This document shows, in pieces, positions 1-10,561 of a stretch of DNA of 64,000 bases. The stretch comes from Bartonella harrusi. Its GTDB lineage: Bacteria > Pseudomonadota > Alphaproteobacteria > Rhizobiales > Rhizobiaceae. The position numbers and the translations under genes were made by a program. The notes below the pieces were generated by a model. The model was not told the origin of the DNA. It saw only the letters and a list, made by a program, of their open reading frames with translations, and did no database searches. Within the stretch, counting starts at the first letter, position 1. Each line of letters opens with the position of its first letter. The DNA lies in NCBI RefSeq assembly GCF_024297065.1, contig NZ_CP101114.1, positions 1,764,501 to 1,828,500 of the forward strand, given 5' to 3'.

Positions 1-178
1 TATTAATTACGACCTCGTTATTGGGGGACATTTGAGAGAGTTGACCCGTAATCTGAGCTAGTAACTTGAGCAAACCAGTTTTTTGTGGAACTCAATTAAA
101 GTGTCAAAAGAATGGTAAAGTGTCGAGAGAGTGGTTCATTATGGTATTGCGTTACATGAATGTTAGACGGTGAGTATT

Positions 179-304
179 ATGAAGATTAAAAATTCGCTTA
201 AAGCATTGAAGGAGCGCCACCGTAACAATCGTTTGGTGCGTCGCAAAGGTCGTGTTTATATCCTCAATAAAGTTAATCCGCGTTTTAGAGCACGTCAGGG
301 TTAA
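179..304 (+). CDS. rpmJ: 50S ribosomal protein L36 (41 aa)
   Basis: Short basic protein beginning [18 protein letters not shown] and ending RFRARQG, the pattern of the longer, zinc-ligand-free (YkgO-like) form of ribosomal protein L36, a component of the large subunit. It is 41 residues long and rich in Arg and Lys. The ATG follows a purine-rich ACGGTGAG stretch that can act as a ribosome binding site. A GC hairpin with a T-rich tail follows the stop. No zinc-binding Cys/His set is present, as expected for this paralogue type. The identification rests on recognising the family sequence. Confidence 0.9.
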   Translation: MKIKNSLKALKERHRNNRLVRRKGRVYILNKVNPRFRARQG

Positions 305-313
305 GCGTTTTTG

Positions 314-350
314 TGCCTGCTTTTCGCGGGCATGGAAGCTTTTTGTCTTT
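314..350 (+). terminator. Probable rpmJ terminator
   Basis: A 7-bp stem (TGCCTGC / GCGGGCA, one G-T pair) with a TTTTC loop lies 10 bases after the rpmJ stop and is followed by a broken T tract. Plausible Rho-independent terminator; the T tract is not immediately adjacent to the stem. Confidence 0.4.
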
Positions 351-421
351 CAAAAGTCATTTTTGGATGATTGCGGTTTGTAAATCTGCTGCGTGGTGCT
401 TTTCTCGTGAGAGAGCTTTTT

Positions 422-1210
422 ATGCATTTTTTTCTTTTTTTAAAAGCTTTACGATTACGGGGTTATATTTTCCAACGTGATTTTTTACGTTGTTTTGCAA
501 ATTTTCTTTTTGCTTTTTTCAGCAGTTTCTTTTTTATTTCCACTGGATATGGACAAAATCCTCCTTCCCTTCCTGAAGATCGTCCCTCTCCGCAATTGCT
601 TTTGCCGTTAGAAGAATTGATCCCCAATAGTCCTCCCTCAGCAACATCTGACTCTGACACATCTGCGATTCTTTTAGAAGATTTTGATTTAAACACCTCT
701 TCCCCTGTTGACAGAGCAAAACAGCGCAAAGAGAGGGAAATCTCACGTTTACTGAAAGAATTGAAATTTTGTGCGAATGTTCAAGAAGCGAAGAAGATCA
801 GCGGGCGGCTTCAACGTTTATGGTCACAATCGGGCAGTGAAACGATTGACCTTTTGATGTCATGGGCTGAAAATGCGGTCAATGAAGACGATTATGGTCT
901 TGCCCTTGATTACATTGACAATGTCCTTGCCCTTGAGCCCGCTTATGCTGAAGCTTGGGTAAGACGCGCATGGGTTCATATTCAACTGAGTGATTTTAAA
1001 CTTGCCATGCTTGATCTTAACCATGCTCTGGAACATGAGCCACGCAATTACAGTGCGTTTTTTGAGCTTGGCGTTATCATGGAAGCAACGCAACGTCCCA
1101 AACTTGCTCTCAAGGCCTACGAAAAAGCACTTGAAGTGTATCCACAAATGCGAAAGCTTCAAGAGCGCCTTGAGGTTCTGTTAGATGAGCAGACCCCACA
1201 AGCACTTTAG
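422..1210 (+). CDS. Exported TPR-repeat protein
   Basis: Protein of 262 residues when started at the ATG at 422; an upstream TTG at 371 would add 17 residues. The N-terminus is very hydrophobic and phenylalanine-rich and ends near STGYGQ, consistent with a signal peptide or a membrane anchor. After a Pro/Ser-rich and then a charged helical segment, the last about 110 residues contain tetratricopeptide repeats (for example ALDYIDNVLALEPAYAEAW, and LALKAYEKALEVYP). TPR proteins of this type mediate protein-protein contacts in the periplasm; the partner is unknown. The 3' 200 bases, with the downstream spacer, are duplicated in tandem several times just after the stop codon. Confidence 0.8.
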   Translation: MHFFLFLKALRLRGYIFQRDFLRCFANFLFAFFSSFFFISTGYGQNPPSLPEDRPSPQLLLPLEELIPNSPPSATSDSDTSAILLEDFDLNTSSPVDRAKQRKEREISRLLKELKFCANVQEAKKISGRLQRLWSQSGSETIDLLMSWAENAVNEDDYGLALDYIDNVLALEPAYAEAWVRRAWVHIQLSDFKLAMLDLNHALEHEPRNYSAFFELGVIMEATQRPKLALKAYEKALEVYPQMRKLQERLEVLLDEQTPQAL

Positions 1211-2909
1211 ACTAAACTACCCTCTTTAAACTTAGCCAAATCCTTTACACTTCCCTTTCAAAACATTGCCAATTGGGCGCTCCCTCACTGATAGGAAAGC
1301 GCAGAAAAACATGGGCTCCTATCCACACACGTGATCAACCCATGATATTTACCCTTGCAAACCACACGTGATCTTAACCATGCTCTGGAACAAGAGCCAC
1401 GCAATGAACCGTGCATTTTTTGCACTTGGCGTTATCATGGAAGCAACGCAACGTCCCAAACTTGCTCTCAAGGTCTATGAAAAAGCACTTGAAGTGTATC
1501 CACAAATGCGAAAGCTTCAAGAACGCCTTGAGGTTCTGTTAGATGAGCAGACCCCACAAGCACTTTAGGCTAAACTACCCTCTTTAAACTTAGCCAAATC
1601 CTTTACACTTCCCTTTCAAAACATTGCCAATTGGGCGCTCCCCCACTGATAGGAAAGCGCAGAAAAACATGGGCTCCTATCCACGTGCAACCCAACTTAC
1701 CACACGTACCCTTGCAAACCACACGTGATCTTAACCATACCCGACCTCCACCCCAGAACAAGAGCCACGCAATGAACCGTGCATTTTTTGCACTTGGCGT
1801 TATCATGGAAGCAACGCAACGTCCCAAACTTGCTCTCAAGGTCTATGAAAAAGCACTTGAAGTGTATCCACAAATGCGAAAGCTTCAAGAACGCCTTGAG
1901 GTTCTGTTAGATGAGCAGACCCCACAAGCACTTTAGACTAAACTACCCTCTTTAAACTTAGCCAAATCCTTTACACTTCCCTTTCAAAACATTGCCAATT
2001 GGGCGCTCCCCCACTGATAGGAAAGCGCAGAAAAACATGGGCTCCTATCCACACACGTGATCAACCCATGATATTTACCCTTGCAAACCACACGTGATCT
2101 TAACCATGCTCTGGAACAAGAGCCACGCAATGAACCGTGCATTTTTTGCACTTGGCGTTATCATGGAAGCAACGCAACGTCCCAAACTTGCTCTCAAGGT
2201 CTATGAAAAAGCACTTGAAGTGTATCCACAAATGCGAAAGCTTCAAGAACGCCTTGAGGTTCTGTTAGATGAGCAGACCCCACAAGCACTTTAGGCTAAA
2301 CTACCCTCTTTAAACTTAGCCAAATCCTTTACACTTCCCTTTCAAAACATTGCCAATTGGGCGCTCCCCCACTGATAGGAAAGCGCAGAAAAACATGGGC
2401 TCCTATCCACGTGCAACCCAACTTACCACACGTACCCTTGCAAACCACACGTGATCTTAACCATGCTCTGGAACAAGAGCCACGCAATGAACCGTGCATT
2501 TTTTGCACTTGGCGTTATCATGGAAGCAACGCAACGTCCCAAACTTGCTCTCAAGGTCTATGAAAAAGCACTTGAAGTGTATCCACAAATGCGAAAGCTT
2601 CAAGAACGCCTTGAGGTTCTGTTAGATGAGCAGACCCCACAAGCGCTTTAGGCTAAACTACCCTCTTTAAACTCAGCCAAATCCTTTACACTTCCCTTTC
2701 AAAACATTGCTAATTGGGCGCTCCCCCACTGATAGGAAAGCGCAGAAAAACATGGGCTCCTATCCACGTGCAACCCAACTTACCACACGTACCCTTGCAA
2801 ACCACACGTGATCTTAACCATACCCGACCTCCACCCCAGAACATGAGCCACGCAATGAACCGTGCGTTTTTTGAGCTTGGCGTTATCATGGAAACAAGAT
2901 GGTTATAAT
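1211..2909 (+). repeat. Tandem array of duplicated 3' end of the TPR gene
   Basis: About 360-bp units, each made of an intergenic piece (starting GCTAAACTACCCTC) and the last about 200 bases of the TPR gene. Four units reach the original stop context (stops at 1568, 1936, 2294 and 2651) and a fifth is truncated around 2900. Units differ by small indels in the spacer, for example the presence or absence of CATACCCGACCTCCACCCCAG. Each preserves a 66-codon open tail (from MNRAFFALGVIMEATQ) that could still be read, but there is no signal peptide and no obvious start signal, so they are gene fragments. Confidence 0.9.
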
Positions 2910-2914
2910 TCTCA

Positions 2915-3130
2915 GAAAGGTTCCCCAATGTTGCGACAACCCTTGGTATTGAGACGATTCCTTAAAGGCATTTTTACGCCTTTGTTGAGAGTTTTTTTAT
3001 CCACACGATAATCCCACTTGTGATATACAAACGGATGGTTTTGATTGATTCAACATAAAGCAGTTTTGGAAGGAGAGAATCTGAGGATATTCGAGGCTCT
3101 CATACAACAGGCACAACGATGAATAATCAT
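2915..3130 (-). pseudogene. Remnant: integrase 5' end plus leader
   Basis: On the minus strand this resembles the start region of the integrase fragments seen near 44.8 kb: GGCATT before the start, the GAATCGT-like and CCAAGGGTTGT-like pieces, and the leader with CACTTGTGA...ACAAACGG. It is too short and altered to encode a protein. One of five such loci in the window. Confidence 0.55.
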
Positions 3131-3274
3131 TATAAATCAATATACTAATCCAAGAGATCTTCATTATAAACCATCCTCATCAACGAATACTTTATCGTGT
3201 CGAATTGTAAAGAAAGGGCCTTGAGATCATTTTCTCTCTAGCTGAAAATGGAAATTTGTTTTATAGTAAAAATG

Positions 3275-3425
3275 GGTGTTCTGCACTTCTCGACAGGAAA
3301 TAGCGCATTCCTGAGACCTTAGTGATCTCCAAGGGAGCCGTCCCTGATAAGGCCCGTGGGCTTTTTCATATGGCGCCCACCTAGTTAATAGGTTCCCGGG
3401 ATCAATTTTTTCCACCGGCTGTTGC
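3275..3425 (+). ncRNA. ssrS: 6S RNA
   Basis: The segment has the layout of alphaproteobacterial 6S RNA: a 5' strand with CATTCCTGAGACC, a central bubble, a GTGGGC...GCCCAC terminal hairpin (TTTTTCATATG loop) and a 3' strand ACCTAGTTAATAGGTTCCCGGG. It lies directly upstream of the 5-formyltetrahydrofolate cyclo-ligase gene, the position 6S RNA occupies in many Proteobacteria. 6S RNA mimics an open promoter and sequesters sigma70 RNA polymerase in stationary phase. The ends are approximate because I placed them by structure, not by alignment. Confidence 0.65.
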
Positions 3426-3608
3426 GGATCACCTTCTTGATAGAGGAAGCATATGACGGTAATCTTTTCAAGAAACGTGTAAACATTTTGCAGGATTTTA
3501 TTCTATTGCAACAGCAACAAACACACTTCTTCATAAGGAAAAGGCGTTCATAAGGCAAGAGGTCTTTACAAGAGAAAAGACTTTTAAAGGCAATGGGATA
3601 AACACACA

Positions 3609-4229
3609 ATGGAGACAAACGAACAAGAGGAGACAAACGAGCAGGAATCTGCTTCACAGGTTCGCACACAGTTACGCAAAAGTGGTTTATCCAAGCGCGA
3701 CGCCCTGACACTACAAGAACGCGCTGTTTTTTCGCAGCGCGCCTGCTCCTCTATTCTTGAAAGCCTTGCAGCAAAGGACATAGATTTTACACGTATGATT
3801 TTTGCCGGCTATTGGCCGATCAAATCGGAAAGTGACCCACGCCCTTTATTGGATGCTATTGCATTGCGTGGTGGACGTTTAGCCTTACCGGCAGTGCTTG
3901 ATTCAACGACCATGGTTTTTCGTTCATTTTCAAAAAACATGGCACTAGAATCGATGCGCTTTGGCACATTAGGCCCTGGTGTAGAAAATGCGGTTGTGGT
4001 ACCGAATGTGGTTATTGTTCCCCTTTCCGCATTTGACAACCAGTGTCACCGTCTTGGCTATGGAGGGGGATATTATGATCGCGCGATTGCAGCTCTTGAA
4101 AAACAAGGGCATCATATTCATTTACTTGGTTTAGGTTTTTCGTGTCAGGAAGTTGAATCCATTCCTCATGAAGAACACGATCTTGTTTTGCAAGAAATTT
4201 GTACAGAAAAGGGTTTCTTAAAGCGTTAA
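3609..4229 (+). CDS. fau: 5-formyltetrahydrofolate cyclo-ligase
   Basis: A 206-residue protein. It converts 5-formyl-THF and ATP to 5,10-methenyl-THF, returning a folate storage form to the one-carbon pool in the cytoplasm. The family signature GYGGGYYDR is present near residue 145, and a PL.AFD.. stretch before it is also typical. The N-terminus is odd: it opens with the acidic duplication METNEQEETNEQE before the conserved helix (RTQLRKSGLSKRD). It follows 6S RNA and is immediately followed by ymdB, probably in one transcription unit. Also known as ygfA. Confidence 0.92.
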   Translation: METNEQEETNEQESASQVRTQLRKSGLSKRDALTLQERAVFSQRACSSILESLAAKDIDFTRMIFAGYWPIKSESDPRPLLDAIALRGGRLALPAVLDSTTMVFRSFSKNMALESMRFGTLGPGVENAVVVPNVVIVPLSAFDNQCHRLGYGGGYYDRAIAALEKQGHHIHLLGLGFSCQEVESIPHEEHDLVLQEICTEKGFLKR

Positions 4230-4247
4230 AATGTGATTAAAACGCCT

Positions 4248-5069
4248 ATGCGTTTTTTATTTTTAGGTGACATTGTCGGAATGACGGGTTGTAAAGTTGT
4301 TTTTGAACAGCTTCCGCAACTGATTAAGAGATGGCATGTTGATTTTGTTGTTGTAAATGGTGAAAATGCCTCTCACGGTTTTGGGATCAGTCGAGAGACC
4401 TATCAAGATCTTTTGATGGTCGGTGTTGACGTTGTAACAACGGGCAATCACGCTTTTTCGTATCAAGAGGCATTACAATATGCGCAAGAGAGCGATCGTT
4501 TTTTACGTCCAGCCAATTTTATAAAAGAAACACCTGGGAAGGGATCTGGTATTTTTACAGCAAAGAATGGGGCACGTGTTCTTGTTGCCAATCTTTTAGG
4601 GAGTGTTTTTATGCCCTGTAAGGTTGTTGATCCCTTTGAAGCGGCTGAAAATATTTTATGTGCTTGTTCTTTGATGGAACAGACGGACGCAATTATTTTT
4701 GACTTTCATGCCGAAACAACCAGTGAGAAACAATGTCTAGGGCATTTTCTTGATGGCCGTGTCAGCGTTATTGTAGGCACGCATACGCATATTCCTACAG
4801 CTGATGCGCAAATTTTAGAAGGCGGGAGCGCATATTTAACGGATGCGGGGATGTGTGGAGATTATAACTCATCTCTTGGCATGGATAAGGAAGAGCCCTT
4901 ACACCGTTTTCTTTATAAGAAGAAGCAGACTCGTTATGAACCCGCACGTGGTCCTGCCACACTTTGCGGTTTAGCGGTTGAACTTTCAGACCGCACGGGT
5001 TTAGCGGAAAAGGTCTCAGCCGTACGGATAGGTCCACATTTAAAGCCTGAAATTCCAGATTTTTGGTAG
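4248..5069 (+). CDS. ymdB: YmdB-family metallophosphoesterase
   Basis: Calcineurin-like phosphoesterase of the YmdB/TIGR00282 group, whose members hydrolyse 2',3'-cyclic nucleotides using a two-metal centre. Visible metal-site motifs in order: GDIVG near the N-terminus, VVNGENASHG, TTGNHAF, DFHAETTSEK and GTHTHIPTADAQ. The ATG at 4248 gives the usual family start MRFLFLGDIVG (273 aa); a GTG at 4233 would add five residues. It lies 18 bases after fau. The expected downstream partner in Rhizobiales is replaced here by a repeat array that begins about 45 bases after the stop. Confidence 0.88.
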   Translation: MRFLFLGDIVGMTGCKVVFEQLPQLIKRWHVDFVVVNGENASHGFGISRETYQDLLMVGVDVVTTGNHAFSYQEALQYAQESDRFLRPANFIKETPGKGSGIFTAKNGARVLVANLLGSVFMPCKVVDPFEAAENILCACSLMEQTDAIIFDFHAETTSEKQCLGHFLDGRVSVIVGTHTHIPTADAQILEGGSAYLTDAGMCGDYNSSLGMDKEEPLHRFLYKKKQTRYEPARGPATLCGLAVELSDRTGLAEKVSAVRIGPHLKPEIPDFW

Positions 5070-5114
5070 AGTCTTTTATTTCTCCTGCGTTCCACCTGTC
5101 CTTGTCTTCCTTGG

Positions 5115-6535
5115 TCGCGCCTTCTATTGCCCCCTTTGAAGCTCTCTCTCCAACGGTCCTCTTTTAAGACTCTTTTAAGCAATATGATTGTCTACCCCCC
5201 CCCTCAAAACTTGCCTTACCCTTCGAGCACAGCTCCCATCCCTTTTGCTCACCTTGCCTTGCCCCCTTTGAAGCTCTCTCTCCAACGGTTCTCTTTTAAG
5301 GACTCTTTTAAGCAATATGATTGTCTACCCCCCTCAAAACTTGCCTTACCCTTCGAGCACAGCTCCCATCCCCTTTGCTCACCTTGCCTTGCCCCCTTTG
5401 AAGCTCTCTCTCCAACGATTCTCTTTTAAGACTCTTTTAAGCAATATGATTGTCTACCCCCCCCTCAAAACTTGCCTTACCCTTCGAGCACCGGTCCCAT
5501 CCCTTTTGCTCACCTTGCCTTGCCCCCTTTGAAGCTCTCTCTCCAACGGTTCTCTTTTAAGGACTCTTTTAAGCAATATGATTGTCTACCCCCCCTCAAA
5601 AAACTTGCCTTACCCTTCGACCACCGGTCCCATCCGCTTTGCTCACCTTGCCTTGCCCCCTTTGAAGCTCTCTCTCCAACGGTCCTCTTTTAAGACTCTT
5701 TTAAGAAATATGATTGTCTACCCCCCCTCAAAACTTGCCTTACCCTTCGACCACCGGTCCCATCCCTTTTGCTCACTTCGCCTTGCCCCCTTTGAAGCTC
5801 TCTCTCCAACGGTCCTCTTTTAAGACTCTTTTAAGCAATATGATTGTCTACCCCCCCCTCAAAACTTGCCTTACCCTTCGACCACCGGTCCCATCCCTTT
5901 TGCTCACTTCGCCTTGCCCCCTTTGAAGCTCTCTCTCCAACGGTTCTCTTTTAAGGACTCTTTTAAGAAATATGATTGTCTACCCCCCTCAAAACTTGCC
6001 TTACCCTTCGAGCACAGCTCCCATCCCCTTTGCTCACCTTGCCTTGCCCCCTTTGAAGCTCTCTCTCCAACGGTTCTCTTTTAAGGACTCTTTTAAGCAA
6101 TATGATTGTCTACCCCCCCCCTCAAAACTTGCCTTACCCTTCGAGCACAGCTCCCATCCCTTTTGCTCACTTCGCCTTGCCCCCTTTGAAGCTCTCTCTC
6201 CAACGGTTCTCTTTTAAGACTCTTTTAAGAAATATGATTGTCTACCCCCCCCTCAAAACTTGCCTTACCCTTCGAGCACAGCTCCCATCCCCTTTGCTCA
6301 CCTTGCCTTGCCCCCTTTGAAGCTCTCTCTCCAACGGTTCTCTTTTAAGGACTCTTTTAAGCAATATGATTGTCTACCCCCCCCCTCAAAACTTGCCTTA
6401 CCCTTCGAGCACCGGTCCCATCCCTTTTGCTCACCTTGCCTTGCCCCCTTTGAAGCTCTCTCTCCAACGGTTCTCTTTTAAGGACTCTTTTAAGCAATAT
6501 GATTGTCTACCCCCCCTCAAAACTTGCCTCACACA
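5115..6535. repeat. 131-bp tandem repeat, about 11 copies
   Basis: Period about 129-133 bp, anchored by TTTGAAGCTCTCTCTCCAAC at 5135, 5267, 5397, 5527, 5659, 5788, 5921, 6050, 6183, 6315 and 6446. Each unit also carries TTTTAAGCAATATGATTGTC followed by a C run of variable length and TCAAAACTTGCCTTACC. The length changes come from the C run, an extra G in AAGGACTC and a CC/CGG difference. Open frames of 60-100 codons wrap across the units because the period shifts frame; they have no homology I recognise and are not called as genes. Confidence 0.95.
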
Positions 6536-7190
6536 AATGAAGAAGGCGTGAGTACAACAACGATAAGATTGGCATGAGCGGAACGCATCCAGAATCACAC
6601 AAAATTCCGTTAATGATAAAATTTTTTATGATTTTTAAAGTGAAGAGAAAGAGGCCACATTGGGATATTTCTGCGGGGAAACATGAAAACCTCTTCCCTA
6701 GAGGTTTTTATAGACAAAAATTTCTTCTTAAGCAAAGAAAACTTTAAAATTTTTTATTCCCATAAGAAATGCCCATGAAAAATGAATGACAAAATTGCCT
6801 TCTGTTTTTGAGGTTTGCGCTTTGTAAAATTTTTTACGAACAAGTCTTTGTCTTTGCGAAAGCTTCGCCTCATCACACTCTTTCCCATCACAACAGGATG
6901 AAGCATTTTCCTTTGTTGAGATATCGGTATAAAAAAGCAAAAAGAGATTGAATTTATCAGCAATTTCTTGCCAACAACCTGCGCTCTTTGTTGCAAATAT
7001 CCTGCGCCTTTCTGGTTCAATTCTTTTTCGTATTTCTGTTAAAAAATTCTTCCTCACGGATGCCCTCTTTTTTGAGACGTTCCCCTCTGTTTTGAAGCCT
7101 TTCTTCTATGTGCATTTTTTGCCTATAAAACTGTCGTTAAACAATCGATTTGATTTTGCAGCTTATCACACACCAGGTAAGAGAGCTCTT
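6536..7190. other. No recognised gene; one hairpin terminator
   Basis: Minus-strand open frames (6728-7057 and 6754-7020) overlap one another and may be one frameshifted small gene rich in Lys and Arg, but I recognise no family. A perfect hairpin AAAACCTCT-TCCCT-AGAGGTTTT lies at 6686-6709. Confidence 0.4.
6686..6709. terminator. Bidirectional hairpin terminator
   Basis: Inverted repeat AAAACCTCT/AGAGGTTTTT with a 5-base loop. A and T runs on either side allow termination in both directions. No intact gene is adjacent. Confidence 0.6.
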
Positions 7191-7194
7191 ACAT

Positions 7195-7435
7195 ATCTAT
7201 TTCCCGTCCCCCATGTTGCGATAACCCTCGGCATTTTTGGCATTGTGACACTTCATAAACGATCTTTTACACCTTTCTTCTCTCTTTTTTCTCCACATGA
7301 TAATCCCCCTTGTGACGTGCAAGGGGATGGTTTTGATTGATTCAACATAAAGCAGGTTTGGCATAAGAAAACCTGAGGATATTCGCAGTTCTCCTTCAAC
7401 AGGCAAAACAATAAAGTATCCTTATAACTTAATGT
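7195..7435 (-). pseudogene. Remnant: integrase 5' end plus leader
   Basis: Same dispersed unit as at 2915-3130 (shared GATGGTTTTGATTGATTCAA, AACATAAAGCAG, GAGGATATTCG, CAACAGGCA), read on the minus strand. The coding part is reduced to a few altered codons. Confidence 0.55.
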
Positions 7436-7847
7436 TTTGAAATGCGTATTCCGTAGTCTTCCGAGTGTTAAAAGCTCTCAACCCAAACAGCCTTTTGCTT
7501 TTAATGCACATTGCACCTAAAAAGAGAATTTGCGCAACACTAGAAATGTAACAGAGTAAGCGCATTTCCATACGAGAATTGAACACTTTCTATTTTGCGA
7601 TCAATCGTCGCATCTACGAGCGCGCACACCTCCTTACCATTGACCTCTTCCCCTCCTAAGGACGAAGATTTCTACCCAAATGGTTTACCAATCGGTTGCT
7701 CTCAGCATCTTCTTTCTCTCAGCATCTTCTATTGTTAAACAACCCTGAGGTTTCCGTGATCATCTCTGTTAGCAATCCCTTGAAAACTTATCCCCCTCTT
7801 TAAAAACACTTTATCTGTCAATTTTGGCATAGCTTCACCGTACAGAC
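7436..7847. other. No gene seen
   Basis: Intergenic debris. I see no credible reading frame, RNA or strong hairpin. Confidence 0.4.
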
Positions 7848-8790
7848 ACACCAAAAGCCTTCCAACACCACCACCCATGCCTCACCGCAGATCCCTTCAC
7901 TTCACATGTGCCCCCAAATATGCTGCTTTCCCACTTGGCCATACTCCAACGCCCTCTCCTCCTCTCAAATGCCCTCACCCCCCAGATACTCTCCCCCCAT
8001 ACAAACACCCCCACAAAGCCCCCAAAGCCCCGGCATATCCATCCCTCTCCCATCGTGCGAATACAACGCCCCTTTTTCCAACAACTGCGGATGTTGTTAG
8101 GCACCGTTCCAGCCCCCACGAACACACATATCTCAAACCCGCAAAACTTCGCACCAACACACCCCCCTCCAATCTCTCCATCCTCACCCGCCATCCAGCA
8201 CGCCCCACATACATGCAGCCACCGTGTGCATAGCAAAAAGCCTTCCAACACCACCACCCATGCCTCACCGCAGATCCCTCCACTTCACATGTGCCCCCAA
8301 ATATGCTGCTTTCCCACTTGGCCATACTCCAACGCCCTCTCCTCCTCTCAAATGCCCTCACCCCCCTCACAGATACTCTCCCCCCATACAAACACCCCCA
8401 CAAAGCCCCCAAAGCCCCGGCATATCCATCCCCCTCCCATCGTGCGAATACAACGCCCCTTTTTCCAACAACTGCGGATGTTGTTAGGCACTGTTCCAGC
8501 CCCCACGAACACACATATCTCAAACCCGCAAAACTTCGCACCAACACACCCCCCTCCAATCACTCCATCCTCACCCGCCATCCAGCACGCCCCACATACA
8601 TGCAGCCACCGTGTGCATAGCAAAAAGCCTTCCAACACCACCACCCATGCCTCACCGCAGATCCCTCCACTTCACATGTGCCCCCAAATATGCTGCTTTC
8701 CCACTTGGCCATACTCCAACGCCCTCTCCTCCTCTCAAATGCCCCCTCTTACCCACCATCCGGCACATCCTGCACGCATGCGTCCCTCTA
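7848..8790. repeat. C-rich tandem repeat, about 380 bp, 2.4 copies
   Basis: Two full units and a partial third. Each runs from AGCCTTCCAACACCACCACC through CTTCACATGTGCCCCCAAATATG to CCACATACATGCAGCCACCG. Open frames exist on both strands, up to 303 codons on the plus strand, because the sequence is nearly free of stop triplets. A core (CCCCGGCATATCC ... CCCCTTTTTCCAACAACTGC) is shared with the arrays at 11.3-12.7 kb and 13.5-14.1 kb, so this is a dispersed family rather than a gene. Confidence 0.9.
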
Positions 8791-8884
8791 AACCACAGTA
8801 TTTTTTACAGAAAAAATGATAATCTCAGGAGAAAGGCAATAAAAATGAAAAGAATCTTGATTGATTTTTGATGAGAGCCACCTC

Positions 8885-9262
8885 CTCACAAACACCTCAG
8901 CCTATTCTCCACAACCATGCCACCATATCCCATTTCTTGAGAGCCCAAACACACCTTCAGTTTTCCGGTAAAAATCTCCGAAGATCTCAAAAGACAAGGT
9001 ATCCTCCCCCCAAGAAACACAAAGGACAAGATACGAACGGGGCTAAGCTGCAACGCATTTTATGAGAGCCCCACAATTGGCTCATTTTCCTCCAAATGTT
9101 CAATCCCAAATGTTCAAAACCGCAATCGCGCTGCTCTCCACAACCATGCCACCATACCCCATTTCTTGAGAACCAAAACACACCTTCAGTTTTCCAGTAA
9201 AAGTCTCCAAAAGCCCAAAGCAAAAGGCTTCCCCAAAAAGCCAAAGGCTAAGATACGAAGGC
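8885..9262 (-). repeat. Duplicated 3' end of murA
   Basis: A piece around 9047-9110 (GCATTTTATGAGAGCCCCAC...) copies the last codons and stop region of murA. The CTCCACAACCATGCCACC...CACACCTTCAGTTTTCC segment occurs twice (about 8910 and 9140). The result is a partial tandem duplication of the murA tail and its downstream spacer. Confidence 0.8.
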
Positions 9263-9265
9263 GAT

Positions 9266-10561
9266 TTAAGCTGTAACGCGTTTTATGAGAGCCCCACAAT
9301 TTGCTAATTTTTCCTCCAAGTGTTCAAAGCCGCGATCAAGATGATAAACGCGGTTGACAATGGTTTCACCCTTTGCGGCCAGAGCAGCAATAACAAGAGA
9401 AACAGAAGCACGTAAATCGGTTGCCATCACGGGTGCTCCTTGCAGTTTCTCTGTTCCATAGACGGTTGCTGTTTGCCCATCAAGTTTGATCCGAGCGCCC
9501 AAACGGGAAAGTTCTTGCACATGCATAAAGCGATTTTCGAAAATTGTTTCGGTAATATGAGCGATTCCCTGCGCCCTTGTCATCAACGCCATGAATTGGG
9601 CTTGGAGATCGGTTGGAAAATCGGGATAAGGCCCAGTTTTAATATCGACGGGCATTATTTTTGTTTGCCGTGGATTTCGTTTTACGTGAATTCCCTGAGG
9701 CTCTATTTGAATATCGAGCCCTGTTTTTTGCAAAACTTTGAGCACTTGGGTGAGATGGTTAGGGTTTGCATTTTTGAGAAACACATCCCCTCCTGTCATC
9801 GCCACGGCCATTGCATAGGTTCCAGCTTCAATACGATCAGGAATGACACGCACTCTCGCACCATGGAGTTTTTTCACGCCCTCAATCGTGAGTGTTTTTG
9901 TTCCTTCACCGACTATTTTTGCCCCCATAGCATTGAGTGTTCGAATAAGATTAGCCACTTCTGGTTCACAAGCCGCATTATCAAGCACGGTTGTTCCCTT
10001 TGCCATCGCAGCAGCCATCAGCATCACATGCGTTCCCCCGACAGTCACTTTAGGGAATCGGTAATGTGCGCCTTTTAATCCCCTTGGCACTTTAGCATGG
10101 GCATATCCATTTTCGATAGTAATATGGGCTCCTAAAGTTTTGAGTCCCTCAAGAATAAAGTCGACGGGTCTTGTTCCGATAGCGCATCCTCCAGGCAGAG
10201 AGACATAGGCTTCTCGACATCGGGCCAGCAGGGGTCCGATCACCCAAAAGCTTGCACGCATTTTTTTCACCAGTTCGTATGGCGCACGTATTGTGATTAT
10301 TTTTTGCGCAGTAAAATGGATTGTACGAGCATCCATACAATCGTTGTGAACTTCCTGTCCATCGACGGCATATCCGACACCATGATTATTAAGAATACGA
10401 ATAAGCAATTCAACATCAACAAGATGGGGAATATTTTCTAAAGTGAGTGTTTCTTCGCTCAGCAAAGATGCAATCATGAGAGGCAAGGCAGCATTTTTTG
10501 CTCCTGAGATAGGAATTGTTCCCTTCAGTTTTTCCCCACCAACAATTTGAATAGAATCCAT
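9266..10561 (-). CDS. murA: UDP-N-acetylglucosamine 1-carboxyvinyltransferase
   Basis: Catalyses the first committed step of peptidoglycan synthesis, transferring enolpyruvate from PEP to UDP-GlcNAc in the cytoplasm. The 431-residue product has the N-terminal motif GTIPISGAKNAALP and the active-site cysteine loop LPGGCAIGTRPVD, so the enzyme should be fosfomycin-sensitive. It ends in the usual HLEEKLANCGA helix. The ATG at 10561 follows AAAGGGAAAATACCG, a good ribosome binding site, and gives the family start MDSIQIVGG; the reading frame is open 13 codons further upstream. A copy of its 3' end lies just downstream. Confidence 0.96.
   Translation of the reverse strand: MDSIQIVGGEKLKGTIPISGAKNAALPLMIASLLSEETLTLENIPHLVDVELLIRILNNHGVGYAVDGQEVHNDCMDARTIHFTAQKIITIRAPYELVKKMRASFWVIGPLLARCREAYVSLPGGCAIGTRPVDFILEGLKTLGAHITIENGYAHAKVPRGLKGAHYRFPKVTVGGTHVMLMAAAMAKGTTVLDNAACEPEVANLIRTLNAMGAKIVGEGTKTLTIEGVKKLHGARVRVIPDRIEAGTYAMAVAMTGGDVFLKNANPNHLTQVLKVLQKTGLDIQIEPQGIHVKRNPRQTKIMPVDIKTGPYPDFPTDLQAQFMALMTRAQGIAHITETIFENRFMHVQELSRLGARIKLDGQTATVYGTEKLQGAPVMATDLRASVSLVIAALAAKGETIVNRVYHLDRGFEHLEEKLANCGALIKRVTA

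Noticed and set aside
3385..3711. Minus-strand 108-codon frame over the 6S RNA end and start of fau
   Set aside because: Overlaps a structured RNA and a well-supported gene, with no homology.
5127..6551. Series of 60-100 codon frames after ymdB
   Set aside because: They wrap around the 131-base repeat and shift frame between units.
7908..8819. 303-codon plus-strand gene in the C-rich repeats
   Set aside because: Composition-driven open frame; Pro/Thr/His-rich and equally open on the other strand.
9440..10078. 212-codon plus-strand frame opposite murA
   Set aside because: Antisense shadow of murA.
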